Source: Shewanella pealeana ATCC 700345 (GTDB lineage: Bacteria; Pseudomonadota; Gammaproteobacteria; Enterobacterales; Shewanellaceae). Taken from it: a DNA stretch of 64,000 nt. Numbering within the stretch: the first letter of the stretch is position 1; every line of letters starts with the position of its first letter. Positions 27,744 through 37,214 of this stretch are shown here, one piece after another. The notes beneath the pieces are model-generated. The model was not told where the DNA came from, ran no database searches, and saw nothing but the letters and a program-made list of their open reading frames with translations. The position numbers were made by a program, and so were the translations under genes. Location of the stretch: positions 3,099,001-3,163,000 of the forward strand of contig NC_009901.1 of NCBI RefSeq assembly GCF_000018285.1, read 5' to 3'.

Positions 27744-28131
27744 CTTTGAACTCCTGCGCAATATGTTGGGGAATGGCTTTGGGTCTCATACGTGACAGTG
27801 CAACACAGGCAACAACAATGTTAGCCTCACAATACACCACACCTTGCTCGTCAATTAGGCGTTGTTCAAACACCATTGATGCTTTCTTAAGTTGTATGAC
27901 CTTCGTTTCTACAATAAGGTTCTGCTCAAAGCGTGCAGCCTTACAAAAATCTAATTCTGCACTTTTAACTACAAACGCAGTGTCCTCTGCTAATAAGGCT
28001 GTTTGACTGACCTGCATAGCGCGAAGCCACTCGGTCCGAGCCCGCTCAAAAAACTTAAGGTAATTTGAGTGGTAAACGACACCACCAGCATCCGTATCTT
28101 CATAGTAAACCGAAATAGGCCAACGAAACAT
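27733..28131 (-). CDS. ybgC: Acyl-CoA thioesterase YbgC, first gene of the tol-pal operon
   Basis: A hotdog-fold thioesterase, 132 residues with the ATG at 28131 (E. coli 134). The 4-hydroxybenzoyl-CoA-thioesterase-like signature [28 protein letters not shown] holds the catalytic Asp. The open frame continues upstream to 28206, but those residues are not part of the family. The ribosome site is weak. It is the promoter-proximal gene of ybgC-tolQRAB-pal-cpoB. Confidence 0.94.
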   Translation of the reverse strand: MFRWPISVYYEDTDAGGVVYHSNYLKFFERARTEWLRAMQVSQTALLAEDTAFVVKSAELDFCKAARFEQNLIVETKVIQLKKASMVFEQRLIDEQGVVYCEANIVVACVALSRMRPKAIPQHIAQEFKGGS

Positions 28132-28326
28132 AAACGATAATCGCCAATCGATGAGATAAAATAGAGGCCTACTATACCTAGCCAGTATGCAATTGTGAAT
28201 CGACATATGTGATATGCCATGCGCTTCTTCATAAAATTTTGTTAATCAACTAAATCCTTGTTGCATAGGCGCCCTAGCAATGAGTACGCCGCGCTTAAAG
28301 CAAGCAGCACATTTTATTTCGCCCAT

Positions 28327-28352
28327 AAAAAAGGAAGCCGAAGCTTCCTTTT
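28327..28352 (-). terminator. Terminator after the prolyl oligopeptidase gene
   Basis: GGAAGC-TTCG-type stem (GGAAGCttcgGCTTCC region) followed on the minus strand by six T, about 20 bp past the stop. Confidence 0.85.
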
Positions 28353-28370
28353 CAAGAGATTTAAACTGCC

Positions 28371-30527
28371 TTATTTGGCTATTTTAGCTGGCACCTGAAG
28401 TCCAAAGTTATGCCAAAGGAAACTATAAATATCGGCAAACTCATCAATCTTCATTGAGGTCGGCTTACCTGCGCCATGGCCAGCCTTCGACTCAATACGC
28501 ATAATTACCGGCGCATCACCTTGCTGTTTCTCTTGCATCAAGGCGCCAAACTTAAAGCTATGCAGTGGTACAACACGGTCGTCGTGGTCGGCTGTCATCA
28601 CCATAGTCGCGGGGTAGGCTTGAGCTTTAAGGTTGTGGTATGGCGAATAAGCATAGAGTGCAGGGAATTGTTCGGCATTATCAGCACTGCCATATTCACT
28701 GGTCCAAGCCCATCCAATAGTGAACTTTTGGAAACGTAACATATCCAATACACCAACAGCAGGCAGTACCGCGGCAAATAGCTCTGGGCGCTGAGTCAAT
28801 GTCGCGCCCATCAATAAGCCACCATTACTGCGACCATAGGCACCTAACTTAGAAGAGTTAGTATAATCTTGCTCTATTAAGTACTCTGCAGCAGCATAGT
28901 AATCATCAAATACGTTCTGCTTTTTATCGAACATACCCGCCTGATGCCAGCTTTCACCATATTCGGCTCCACCACGAAGATTAGGCACCGCATACACGCC
29001 GCCCATATCCATCCAAGCAATATTGGCAGGGCTAAAGCGTGGTGTCAGTGAAATAGCGAAACCACCATAGGCATACAGCAGCGTAGGGTTTTGGCCATCT
29101 TTTTTAATGCCTTTCTTATAAGAGATCATCATTGGCACTTTCGTGCCATCTTTGCTGCTATAAAAAACCTGCTCAGAAATATAATCACTTGGGTCGAAAG
29201 AGATGTCTGGTTTTGAATAAACGGTCGACTCACCAGTGTTAAAATCAAACTTGTAGGTCGTTTGAGGCTGAGTGTAGCTGTTGAAAACATAGTAGAAGTA
29301 ATCTTTACTGCGCTTGCCGTAAGGGCCTGCAATCTTACCTTTACCTGGTAAAGTCACGTCTTGGCGCTTATCGCCATTCATATTGTAAACCGTTAGCTTG
29401 CCTAAAACGTCATGCAGATAACTCACCACAAAATGGTCGTTAATAATCTTTATGCTGCTGATCGGATCTTTTAGCTCTGGAATAATCGTTTTCCAATTAT
29501 CTTTGGCGCTATTGTTTACATCGACCGCAATAACTTTACCGTTTGGCGCGTTATAGTCGGTTTTAAAGTAGAATATTGAATCATCGTTGCCGATAAACTG
29601 GTATTCAGCTTCAAGATCGGGGATCAACTCAACGACTTGAGCTTGTGGTTCAATAAGCGACTTATAAAAGAATCGGTTGCGACTATCGGTTCCTTGAGAG
29701 ATATAAAGCAACAAGTAATCGCCCTTCTCTGACACCTCTATACCAAAACCCCAATCTTTATTCTGAGGTCTTTCATAGACTAAAGTATCTTCACTTTGAC
29801 TTGTACCAATCTTGTGGAAGTAGACTTTTTGGTTAAAGTTAACGTCAGCAAGTGCGTTACCACCTTCTGGGGCATCATAACGGGCATAATAGACACCGTT
29901 GTTATCGCTGCTCCAAACTGCACTTGAAAACTTAATCCAATCCAGCTCATCGGTCAGCTTGTTACCCGTCGCGACATCAATAAAGTGCCATGCCTGCCAA
30001 TCAGAACCCGATTTAGAGACACCATAAGCCAGTGTTTTACCGTCATCGCTTACAGATACACCAGATAAAGCAACGGTGCCGTCATCAGAAAAACGATTAG
30101 GATCTAGCGCAATTTTAGCCTGACCATCTGCAGCTGTTACATAAAGAACTGACTGCGCCTGTAATCCATCATTACGGTAATAAAATGTGTTATCACCCTT
30201 TTCAAACGGTGCAGAAATCTTCTCAAAATTCCAAAGCTCAGTAATACGATCAACAATCGCCTGCTTATTTTCGATATTAGCGAGATATTCGTGGCCCGCT
30301 TTCTGCTGTTCACTTACCCATTTTTTAGTTTTATCTGATTCAACTTCTAAATAGCGATAAGGGTCGGCAACCTGAACACCGTGTATCGTTTCAATAACAC
30401 TGTCTTGACTTTTCGTAATGGTATTTGTTGTATTATCTTGTACTGGTTGTGACTGGCAACCCACTACAGCTATGCCTAAGCCTATAGCTAACAAGTGATT
30501 TTTAGTTAGTATCGAATGAATTCGCAT
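28371..30527 (-). CDS. Prolyl oligopeptidase family serine peptidase, lipoprotein
   Basis: S9A peptidase that cuts short peptides after proline. It has 718 residues. The N-terminus MRIHSILTKNHLLAIGLGIAVVGC ends in a lipobox-like VVGC, so membrane anchoring or periplasmic location is likely. The propeller domain spans about 60-430. The alpha/beta-hydrolase domain has the catalytic Ser in GAYGRSNGGLLMG (about residue 566), Asp in TADHDDRVVPLHSFKF (about 651) and His in SKAGHGAGKPTSMKI (about 685). It is monocistronic, with a terminator after it. Confidence 0.93.
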   Translation of the reverse strand: MRIHSILTKNHLLAIGLGIAVVGCQSQPVQDNTTNTITKSQDSVIETIHGVQVADPYRYLEVESDKTKKWVSEQQKAGHEYLANIENKQAIVDRITELWNFEKISAPFEKGDNTFYYRNDGLQAQSVLYVTAADGQAKIALDPNRFSDDGTVALSGVSVSDDGKTLAYGVSKSGSDWQAWHFIDVATGNKLTDELDWIKFSSAVWSSDNNGVYYARYDAPEGGNALADVNFNQKVYFHKIGTSQSEDTLVYERPQNKDWGFGIEVSEKGDYLLLYISQGTDSRNRFFYKSLIEPQAQVVELIPDLEAEYQFIGNDDSIFYFKTDYNAPNGKVIAVDVNNSAKDNWKTIIPELKDPISSIKIINDHFVVSYLHDVLGKLTVYNMNGDKRQDVTLPGKGKIAGPYGKRSKDYFYYVFNSYTQPQTTYKFDFNTGESTVYSKPDISFDPSDYISEQVFYSSKDGTKVPMMISYKKGIKKDGQNPTLLYAYGGFAISLTPRFSPANIAWMDMGGVYAVPNLRGGAEYGESWHQAGMFDKKQNVFDDYYAAAEYLIEQDYTNSSKLGAYGRSNGGLLMGATLTQRPELFAAVLPAVGVLDMLRFQKFTIGWAWTSEYGSADNAEQFPALYAYSPYHNLKAQAYPATMVMTADHDDRVVPLHSFKFGALMQEKQQGDAPVIMRIESKAGHGAGKPTSMKIDEFADIYSFLWHNFGLQVPAKIAK

Positions 30528-30861
30528 TTTTTACCCCTGATAAACTGACTCTATTTAATGAGCCTTCTGTTCATGTAGTTAGGTTTTTGTAATTAGATAA
30601 TCTTATTTTGTCCCTAACCCTTCTTCAATGCGCACTATACAAACTAAAAAAATACATCGCAAAGTTTGTTTTACTGTTGCTTTAAGCCTAACGCTCCAGC
30701 AACTGTTAATAATTTAGCAACATAGATGAATTAAATATCATGCGAAACTCCAGATGAAGTGTGACTAAACCCACACTATTCCTGGTATACGCAGCTTTTA
30801 TCGACTAGTTCATCTTTATTCAATATTAGAAAAACTAATGATTAAGTCTAATAATTCTAGT
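30528..30861. other. Gene-free spacer upstream of the peptidase and the small RNA
   Basis: About 330 bp of AT-rich sequence that must hold the peptidase promoter on the minus strand. I see no further gene in it. Confidence 0.5.
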
Positions 30862-30890
30862 TTGTCAGTTTGACTCGCTGACCCTATAAT
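30862..30890 (+). promoter_or_regulatory. Sigma-70 promoter of the candidate small RNA
   Basis: TTGTCA (30862-30867), exactly 17 bases, then TATAAT (30885-30890). It is among the best consensus promoters in the window, and no open reading frame follows it. Confidence 0.7.
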
Positions 30891-30896
30891 TCGTCT

Positions 30897-31068
30897 CGTT
30901 TTCAGGAAGTGTCTGCCTAGCAGATTCGGAAACAAAGAACTCTTAAACTTTGGTGGTTATCCACGGAAGTTATATCCCTGGTTCTTATGCTTGACTTCCT
31001 TCCTTCAATTTGTTGATTGCAATGATTTATTTTTGCGGCCCGCTTACTATGTAAGCGGGCTATTTTTT
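30897..31068 (+). ncRNA. Candidate small regulatory RNA (about 170 nt)
   Basis: A near-consensus promoter and a perfect 10-bp rho-independent terminator (GCCCGCTTAC-TAT-GTAAGCGGGC, then a T-run) bracket about 170 nt without a coding frame. Three small stems are visible: TCTGC-CTA-GCAGA, CAAAG...CTTTG and GTGG-TTAT-CCAC. GGA trinucleotides lie in or beside them (CAGGAAG, TCGGAAA, CACGGAAG). A pyrimidine stretch CTTCCTTCCTTC could pair with Shine-Dalgarno sequences. It does not match 6S, Spot 42, GcvB or CyaR as far as I can recall. GGA-bearing loops could suggest a CsrA-binding RNA, but that is weak. Confidence 0.6.
31038..31068 (+). terminator. Terminator of the candidate small RNA
   Basis: A perfect 10-bp GC-rich stem with a three-base loop, then TATTTTTT. 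Confidence 0.9.
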
Positions 31069-31114
31069 ATCTGCAATCTGGCCATAGCCACAAATATCTT
31101 TAAGTTTTTCACAT

Positions 31115-31144
31115 AAAAAAGCCCAGCAATTAAGCTAGGCTCTT
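31115..31144 (-). terminator. Terminator after motY
   Basis: On the minus strand, GCCTAGC pairs with GCTGGGC (one U-G wobble) around TTAATT, then six T, about 20 bp past the stop. Confidence 0.8.
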
Positions 31145-31161
31145 TAAATATCTAAGTTCGG

Positions 31162-32031
31162 TTACAGCGGTTTACTTATCCTAATCACAACACGACGGTT
31201 TCGCGAACGCTCATCAATCGTTTGATTAGAAGCGACATGCCTTTTCTCGCCATGTCCCATGGTATGAATTCGATTTTGCCCAATGCCACTGGCTACAAAA
31301 AAATCCTTCACCGAATCGGCACGCTGCTCTGATACCTTTTGATTGATACTGCGACCACCATAACTATCTGTGTAAGCATCGATCAGCACCAAATCGACGT
31401 TCTGATCGTAGGCTAGATATTCTTGCACTCTTGCGATCTGCGACTTTGCATAACGTGTCAGTTCAGTTCCGCCAGATTCGTAGGTTAATACCGTGAACGC
31501 GATATCTTCAAACGAATAAGGTAATAACGAAGACAGGCACGACTTAAATTCAGAGTACTGACGCCTGAAATTCACCGCCGATAGTCCTACCGCGATTTTA
31601 TTCGACTCGTTATACCAATCAGCATAGTAAAATGTCGGCTGCATACCACTTTCAAGCTCAGCCAGCATGGACCAAGCAGCATTACGCGGTACTTCTCCGC
31701 TAAAGTACTTTTGATAAGTCAGCTCAGTGATCTCTTTCGACAAAACTCCCGGACGCCAAGCGGGGGCCATACTCATCAATTTGGCTTGTGTCACCTGATC
31801 CGGTTTAACCCACATGTCTAGGCTAAAGTTCAGGTTATGGTCTTTGCCCGCGTAACTGGTAAATACCGCTTTGCCATAAGAGGGAATGTCGTGCTCAAGG
31901 CGACACATCACCGGATTATTCCCGCTCAGGCGCCACTGCGACTCTTCTAAAGAAGCGACATATTGCCTCAAATCTGCATTTACAGAAAAAGGTAGTAACA
32001 ATAATGATGTTAAAATTAGCCCAAGCCGCAT
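31162..32031 (-). CDS. motY: Sodium-type flagellar motor protein MotY
   Basis: A 289-residue exported protein with signal peptide MRLGLILTSLLLLPFSVNA. The N-terminal domain (SLEESQWRLSGNNPVMCRLEHDIPSYGKAVFTSYAG...APAWRPG) matches MotY of Vibrio, part of the T-ring needed for the Na+-driven polar flagellar stator. The C-terminal OmpA-like peptidoglycan-binding region has IDAYTDSYGG, VSEQRADSVKDF, MGHGEKRHVASN and RSRNRRVVIRI. Its divergent neighbour is rnt, as in other marine gammaproteobacteria. Confidence 0.92.
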   Translation of the reverse strand: MRLGLILTSLLLLPFSVNADLRQYVASLEESQWRLSGNNPVMCRLEHDIPSYGKAVFTSYAGKDHNLNFSLDMWVKPDQVTQAKLMSMAPAWRPGVLSKEITELTYQKYFSGEVPRNAAWSMLAELESGMQPTFYYADWYNESNKIAVGLSAVNFRRQYSEFKSCLSSLLPYSFEDIAFTVLTYESGGTELTRYAKSQIARVQEYLAYDQNVDLVLIDAYTDSYGGRSINQKVSEQRADSVKDFFVASGIGQNRIHTMGHGEKRHVASNQTIDERSRNRRVVIRISKPL

Positions 32032-32171
32032 AAATTAAGTCTCTTAATTCGTATCACTACTCTCTATCGGCAAAGATTTATCTTTCTTTAGCCTATAAAT
32101 CAATCAAACGCACATGACAGTGATTATCAGTTGCAGCATAATAGTCGCCTGCACACTTTTGGGAAATTTTA

Positions 32172-32870
32172 ATGACTGACACTTTCGACCCTAATTTAAT
32201 GAAAAACCGCTTTAGAGGGTATTTCCCAGTGGTCATTGATGTTGAAACCGCAGGTTTTAACGCTAAAACAGATGCGCTGCTAGAAATTGCAGTCAGCATG
32301 CTAAAGATGGACGATGAAGGTGTGCTTGCTCTAGATAAGACATTGCATTTCAATATTGAACCGTTTGAAGGTGCTAACCTTGAGCCAGAAGCATTAGCCT
32401 TTACGGGGATCGACCCCACCAGCCCTCTTCGCGGCGCTGTTAGCGAAAAAGAAGCTTTCTTAGAAATTTTTAAAGAAGTCAAAAAAGCGCAAAAAGCTGC
32501 GGGTTGTCACCGCAGTATTATTGTTGCTCACAACGCGGCATTCGATCACGGCTTTGTTACCCAAGCGATCGAACGTAATGCACTAAAGCGTACTCCTTTC
32601 CACCCCTTTGCCACATTTGACACCGCAGCGCTTGCGGGCTTAGCCATAGGTCATACTGTACTCGCAAAGGCCTGCGCGATGGCTGGGATCCCTTTCGATA
32701 ACCGTGAAGCCCACTCAGCACTTTATGACACCGAGCGCACGGCTGAGCTATTTTGCTTAATCGTCAACCGCTGGAAGGCCCTAGGTGGTTGGCCTTTTAT
32801 TGCTGATGAAACAGAAGAGGCTGACACCAACTCCTCTGAAGAAAAAGCTGAGGACTACACTAAAAATTAG
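32172..32870 (+). CDS. rnt: Ribonuclease T
   Basis: DEDD-family 3'-5' exoribonuclease that trims tRNA and other stable RNA 3' ends. The 232-residue protein has [21 protein letters not shown] (first Asp/Glu pair), [13 protein letters not shown], and the terminal [17 protein letters not shown] with the His and Asp of ExoIII. The C-terminal tail is acidic and longer than that of E. coli RNase T (215). It is divergent from motY, with a terminator after it, just before the IS element. Confidence 0.96.
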   Translation: MTDTFDPNLMKNRFRGYFPVVIDVETAGFNAKTDALLEIAVSMLKMDDEGVLALDKTLHFNIEPFEGANLEPEALAFTGIDPTSPLRGAVSEKEAFLEIFKEVKKAQKAAGCHRSIIVAHNAAFDHGFVTQAIERNALKRTPFHPFATFDTAALAGLAIGHTVLAKACAMAGIPFDNREAHSALYDTERTAELFCLIVNRWKALGGWPFIADETEEADTNSSEEKAEDYTKN

Positions 32871-32895
32871 TCACTCGAGAGTGAATCACAAGAAC

Positions 32896-32924
32896 AAAAA
32901 AGCTGCGATAATCGCAGCTTTTTT
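32896..32924 (+). terminator. Terminator after rnt
   Basis: AGCTGCGAT and ATCGCAGCT form a tight stem with A- and T-runs on either side, 26 bp past the stop and just before the IS left end. Confidence 0.88.
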
Positions 32925-32977
32925 CATGCTTAAACATGTCCCGTCCTGAGATAAGTTGACACATTGGAGACTTATCT

Positions 32978-33361
32978 ATGAAACCTTCAGGTTCTATCAG
33001 CAATAAACGTACTCAGCGTGATTACACATTAGGCTTTAAATTAGCCGTCGTCAGCCAAGTAGAAAAAGGCGAGCTGACCTATAAGCAAGCTCAAGACCAC
33101 TATGGTATCCAAGGAAGAAGTACCGTCCTTACATGGTTACGAAAGCATGGTAGATTAGACTGGTCCCAGCCTATTGAGCACTCTCCTATGTCTAAATCTA
33201 AAGAAACGCCAGCCCAGAAAATTAAGCGATTGGAGAAGCAAGTCTCTAATCTAGAAATGAAAAACATGATTTATGGCGATATGGTCGAGTTGCTTAAAAA
33301 CGAATACGGCATCGATTTAGAAAAAAAGTACTTAGCCGAACGCTCTGGTTCGCCAAAGTAA
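32978..33361 (+). CDS. IS3-family transposase OrfA
   Basis: A 127-residue DNA-binding subunit. The helix-turn-helix is FKLAVVSQVEKGELTYKQAQDHYGIQGRSTVLTWLRKHG. A leucine-zipper-like coiled coil (IKRLEKQVSNLEMKNMIYGDMVELL) follows for multimerisation. Near its 3' end the A-AAA-AAG heptamer (33322-33328) is a classic site for -1 ribosomal slippage into orfB, which yields the OrfAB transposase. Confidence 0.93.
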   Translation: MKPSGSISNKRTQRDYTLGFKLAVVSQVEKGELTYKQAQDHYGIQGRSTVLTWLRKHGRLDWSQPIEHSPMSKSKETPAQKIKRLEKQVSNLEMKNMIYGDMVELLKNEYGIDLEKKYLAERSGSPK

Positions 33362-34206
33362 AAGGCACCATAAAGTTAGCCACAGCGAGTCGGCAGTTCA
33401 ACTTATCTAGACAAGCAATTTATCAATGGAAACAACGCAGAACGGCAAAAGCTGAAACGCTTAAACCTGTGATGAAGATGGTCATGTATTGGCGCCAGTT
33501 TATGCCTAGAGTGGGGACGCGCAAGCTCTACCAGCTCATCAAGCCACAACTGATAGAACAAGGGATAAAGCTCGGTAGAGATGGGTTATTTCAGTATTTG
33601 AAGCAACAAAATATGCTGGTAAAACCCAGAAAAAATTACACTAAAACGACCAATAGCCATCACTGGCTAAGAAAGTATCCCAACTTACTAAAAGACAGAG
33701 CGGTCAAGCGTGTTGAAGAGGTGCTCGTTAGCGATATCACCTACGTGAAATCAGATGAGGGGACGCACTATTTGTCTCTGGTAACAGATGCGTACTCAAG
33801 AAAGATAATGGGATATGAGTTAAGCCATGAAATGAAAGCTTGTGACGTGGTCAAAGCATTGAATATGATGATAAAGAATCGTCAGACAACAGGCGATGCC
33901 ATTCACCACTCAGATAGAGGGATGCAGTACTGTTCAGCTGAGTACCAGGAGACGTTAGCGGCAAATGGTATTACTCCGTCCATGACAGATGGATATGACT
34001 GCTACCAAAATGCACTTGCAGAGCGGGTTAATGGGATTTTGAAGCACGAGTTTTTGCTTTATCGCTGCCGTACGATGAAGGAGCTCGATATGTTAATCAA
34101 AGAGTCGATAGAGACTTATAACCATTTAAGGCCGCATCTTAGTTTAGGGATGAAAACCCCTAATGAAGTACATAAAAAAGCCAGTCGGGAGTTCCAACTG
34201 GCTTAA
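33322..34206 (+). CDS. IS3-family transposase OrfB frame (made as OrfAB by -1 frameshift)
   Basis: The -1 frame is open from the slippery site at 33322 to the stop at 34206. Independent initiation could occur at the ATG at 33469, but the upstream residues (IKLATASRQFNLSRQAIYQWK) belong to the family, so the fused product is the likely transposase. The rve-type catalytic core is intact: VLVSDITYVKS (first Asp), HHSDRGMQYCSAEY (second Asp) and NALAERVNGILKHEF (Glu). The end of the frame overlaps a hairpin (AAGCCAGT/ACTGGCTT). Confidence 0.92.
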   Translation, partial: KKVLSRTLWFAKVKGTIKLATASRQFNLSRQAIYQWKQRRTAKAETLKPVMKMVMYWRQFMPRVGTRKLYQLIKPQLIEQGIKLGRDGLFQYLKQQNMLVKPRKNYTKTTNSHHWLRKYPNLLKDRAVKRVEEVLVSDITYVKSDEGTHYLSLVTDAYSRKIMGYELSHEMKACDVVKALNMMIKNRQTTGDAIHHSDRGMQYCSAEYQETLAANGITPSMTDGYDCYQNALAERVNGILKHEFLLYRCRTMKELDMLIKESIETYNHLRPHLSLGMKTPNEVHKKASREFQLA

Positions 34207-34261
34207 TAAAAACCGTCAACCTATTTTAGGACTAGACAACAACTTATAAATTCATTAGAAA

Positions 34262-34867
34262 TTATAGTGAATCAGCATTGTCAGTTAGGTAAGAAGCAAC
34301 ACCTGCTGGGCTTGCGTCCATCCCTTTGTCACCCTTTTCCCAACCCGCTGGACATACGTCACCGTGCTCTTCGTGGAAGTGAAGTGCATCAACCATACGG
34401 ATCATTTCATCAACGTTACGACCTAGTGGCAAGTCATTAACCACTTGGTGACGAACTTGACCTTCTTTGTCGATTAGGAAAGAACCACGGAATGCAACAC
34501 CCGCTTCTGGATGCTCAACATCGTATGCTTTACAGATCTCATGCTTAACGTCAGCAACTAGCGTGTATTGAACTTGGCCAATACCGCCCTTGTCTACTGG
34601 CGTGTTACGCCATGCGTTGTGAGTGAACTGAGAATCGATTGAAACACCGATCACTTCAACGCCACGCTTCTTGAACTCATCCATGCGGTGATCAAAAGCA
34701 ATCAGCTCTGATGGACACACGAAAGTGAAGTCAAGTGGGTAGAAGAATACTACGGCAGTCTTTCCTTTAATTGCTTCAGATAGGTTGAAGGTATCAACAA
34801 TCTCACCATTACCTAGTACCGCAGCTGCAGTAAAATCAGGGGCCGGACGGCCGACTAATACGCTCAT
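34262..34867 (-). CDS. Typical 2-Cys peroxiredoxin
   Basis: A thiol peroxidase of the AhpC/Prx1 group that reduces H2O2 and organic peroxides. The 201-residue protein has the peroxidatic Cys in PLDFTFVCPSELIAF (about residue 51) and the resolving Cys in HGDVCPAGWEKG (about 172). A GGIG loop and a C-terminal YL are present, the features associated with sensitivity to over-oxidation in this group. GGAG lies upstream of the ATG. It is divergent from the antiporter gene across about 316 bp; the IS right end is 23 bp past its stop. Confidence 0.94.
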   Translation of the reverse strand: MSVLVGRPAPDFTAAAVLGNGEIVDTFNLSEAIKGKTAVVFFYPLDFTFVCPSELIAFDHRMDEFKKRGVEVIGVSIDSQFTHNAWRNTPVDKGGIGQVQYTLVADVKHEICKAYDVEHPEAGVAFRGSFLIDKEGQVRHQVVNDLPLGRNVDEMIRMVDALHFHEEHGDVCPAGWEKGDKGMDASPAGVASYLTDNADSL

Positions 34868-35183
34868 TTTATTTCTCCATCTATGGATTGCTAAAAACGC
34901 TGTTTCGTTTTAAATCTAAAGGCATTATAGGCAGTGTTTTTCTTTGCACAAGCAATTTGAAAACAATATCAGTTTTTTTAATAAACATTCGATTAACCGA
35001 CCACCACCCTAACTACAACACCAAAGCTTCACATTGCCGTTCACACTTTGTTTTCATGTTTAGCCACAGCTAATTCACAAATCAAATTGAATTCAAGATA
35101 TAGCCTTCCGGTGCTGGACATCTGGGGGCTTAACAGGCAAAAATGGCTGATACTTCAAATATAAGAAATAGATTAATCATATT
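34868..35183. other. Divergent spacer between peroxiredoxin and antiporter genes
   Basis: Should hold both promoters. I see no ORF, riboswitch or convincing operator in it. Confidence 0.5.
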
Positions 35184-36503
35184 ATGAATGCTGTTGTCAT
35201 CGCTGTATGCCTAATGTTAGGCCTCAGCTTAGCTAGAGTTAATATCGTCGTTGCACTCACAATCTCTGCATTAGTTGCAGGACTGGTAGGAGGCATGGAT
35301 CTGCATCAAACCGTCGCAGCTTTTAATACAGGTCTTGGTGGCGGCGCACAAATAGCCTTAAGCTACGCGCTACTTGGTGCTTTTGCCGTTGCCTTGTCGC
35401 ATTCAGGTCTTACTACGGTAATTTCGAATAAGGTTATTAGTTTATTAGGCAAAGAGCAGAATAGCACCAACAACAAACGAGTTCGTTGGGTGCTACTTTT
35501 AACGATTCTTGCTATGGCTATCTCCTCACAGAATATCTTACCGATCCACATAGCATTCATTCCGATTTTGATCCCACCGTTACTGCATGTCATGTCTAAA
35601 CTAAAAATGGATCGTCGTTTAGTGGCCTGCGTGCTCACTTTCGGTTTAGTCACCACTTACATGGTATTACCTATCGGCTTTGGCGGAATTTTTCTTTACG
35701 ATATTCTGTTATCCAACCTAACTAACAATGACCTGCAGGCCGTAAAGGCTCAAGTCGCTCCAGCCATGATAATCCCAGCTCTAGGCATGGTGTTTGGTTT
35801 ATTAGTTGCTATCTTTATCAGCTACCGTAAGCCTCGTGAATATCAAGAAGAGCAAATTTTAGCCGCCGAACCCGAAGAGGGCATAAACCCACGCAACATT
35901 GGCATTGCAGCCATCGCCGTTGTTGCGACATTAGTTGTACAGCTATATACAGGTTCAATGATTTTCGGCGCTTTGATGGGCTTTATCGTTTTCAGTTTTT
36001 CAGGCGCACTTAAACATGTTGCCGATCAAGATATCTTCAACCAAGGCGTACGCATGATGGCCAATATTGGCTTTATCATGATCTCTGCCGCGGGTTTTGC
36101 TGCCGTTATTAAGGGAACGGGTGATGTTGCGAGCTTAGTTGAGATTATGAATACGGCGATTGGGGATAATAAAGCCTTAGCTGCGTTCTTGATGTTACTC
36201 GTTGGCTTACTTATCACCATGGGGATTGGTTCATCGTTTTCGACCATACCAATTATTGCCGCAATCTATGTGCCTTTAGCAATGAGCTTTGGCTTTTCAG
36301 TTGAAGCAACCATTGCCCTCGTCGGTACAGCTGCTGCGCTAGGAGATGCCGGTTCGCCAGCATCAGAGTCAACTTTAGGGCCTACAGCGGGTCTTAATGC
36401 CGATGGACAGCACGACCATATGAAAGACAGTGTTATCCCAACCTTCATTCACTACAATATTCCATTATTAGTGTTTGGCTGGATTGCCGCTATGGTGCTC
36501 TAG
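35184..36503 (+). CDS. Na+/H+ antiporter family membrane protein
   Basis: A 439-residue polytopic inner-membrane protein with about eleven to twelve hydrophobic segments, of the 'Na+/H+ antiporter family' group related to NhaC/YuiF-type carriers. Visible family features: [57 protein letters not shown], and [22 protein letters not shown] near the C-terminus. Homologues have also been annotated as amino-acid (histidine) transporters, so the substrate is open. It is monocistronic, with a strong terminator after it. Confidence 0.83.
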   Translation: MNAVVIAVCLMLGLSLARVNIVVALTISALVAGLVGGMDLHQTVAAFNTGLGGGAQIALSYALLGAFAVALSHSGLTTVISNKVISLLGKEQNSTNNKRVRWVLLLTILAMAISSQNILPIHIAFIPILIPPLLHVMSKLKMDRRLVACVLTFGLVTTYMVLPIGFGGIFLYDILLSNLTNNDLQAVKAQVAPAMIIPALGMVFGLLVAIFISYRKPREYQEEQILAAEPEEGINPRNIGIAAIAVVATLVVQLYTGSMIFGALMGFIVFSFSGALKHVADQDIFNQGVRMMANIGFIMISAAGFAAVIKGTGDVASLVEIMNTAIGDNKALAAFLMLLVGLLITMGIGSSFSTIPIIAAIYVPLAMSFGFSVEATIALVGTAAALGDAGSPASESTLGPTAGLNADGQHDHMKDSVIPTFIHYNIPLLVFGWIAAMVL

Positions 36504-36522
36504 ATTCTAGAAAAATGAAAAC

Positions 36523-36550
36523 AAAAAAGGAGCCATTTGGCTCCTTTTTT
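36523..36550. terminator. Bidirectional terminator between the antiporter gene and upp
   Basis: AAAAAAGGAGCC and GGCTCCTTTTTT arms around ATTT, between convergent genes. Confidence 0.9.
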
Positions 36551-36569
36551 ACAATAGAATTTAGACTAA

Positions 36570-36583
36570 TACCAATCAATAAA
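36570..36583. repeat. Solo MITE end (possible)
   Basis: TACCAATCAATAAA preceded by TAA resembles the left end of the MITE family in this window (TACCAATCAGTATAA, TAA target). There is no partner repeat; it abuts the 3' end of upp. Could be chance. Confidence 0.35.
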
Positions 36584-36587
36584 AAGG

Positions 36588-37214
36588 TTATTTAGTACCA
36601 AAAATCTTATCACCCGCATCACCAAGACCTGGCAGGATATAACCTTGCTCATTTAGGCAGTCATCGATTGACGCAGTATAAAGCTCGATATCTGGATGAG
36701 CTTTCTCTAGAGCAGCAACACCTTCTGGAGCCGCTACAAGCACAAGTGCTTTAATAGCAGTACAACCGCGCTCTTTTAGTAGGTCGATAGTTGAAATCAT
36801 CGAGCCGCCAGTCGCAAGCATTGGATCTACAACCAAGGCAATACGTGAAGGCATGTCACTGGCTAGCTTTTCAAAGTAAGGCACTGGCTCAAGTGTCTCT
36901 TCGTCACGGTAAATACCCACAACAGAGATACGCGCACTTGGTACGTGCTCAAGAACGCCATCCATCATGCCAAGACCCGCACGTAAGATTGGTACTACTG
37001 TTACCTTCTTACCTTTGATCTGTTCAATTTCAACAGGACCATTCCAACCATCAATCGTTACCTTTTCAGTTTCAAAGTCAGCCGTCGCTTCATAAGTCAG
37101 TAAACTGCCCACTTCTGCCGCTAATTCGCGAAAACGTTTGGTACTGATGTTACCTTCGCGCATTAATCCAATTTTATGACGGACTAAAGGATGTTTAACT
37201 TCAACGACTTTCAT
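36588..37214 (-). CDS. upp: Uracil phosphoribosyltransferase
   Basis: Salvages uracil with PRPP to UMP. At 208 residues it matches E. coli Upp length. The PRPP-binding motif is [24 protein letters not shown], and the uracil-binding end is [29 protein letters not shown] lies upstream of the ATG. It is divergent from purMN, the E. coli arrangement. Confidence 0.97.
   Translation of the reverse strand: MKVVEVKHPLVRHKIGLMREGNISTKRFRELAAEVGSLLTYEATADFETEKVTIDGWNGPVEIEQIKGKKVTVVPILRAGLGMMDGVLEHVPSARISVVGIYRDEETLEPVPYFEKLASDMPSRIALVVDPMLATGGSMISTIDLLKERGCTAIKALVLVAAPEGVAALEKAHPDIELYTASIDDCLNEQGYILPGLGDAGDKIFGTK

Larger units (their letters stand above)
32937..34238 (+). mobile_element. IS3-family insertion sequence (1,302 bp), complete
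   Basis: The ends are imperfect inverted repeats: left TGTCCCGTCCTGAGATAAGT and onward to TGAC, right (complement) TGTCTAGTCCTAAAATAGGT and onward to TGAC, starting TG and ending CA. A 3-bp ACA duplication flanks the element (32934-32936 and 34239-34241). It carries orfA and orfB joined by a slippery site. It sits between the convergent rnt and peroxiredoxin genes and breaks nothing. A remnant of a related element's right end lies at 48848-48912. Confidence 0.95.
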
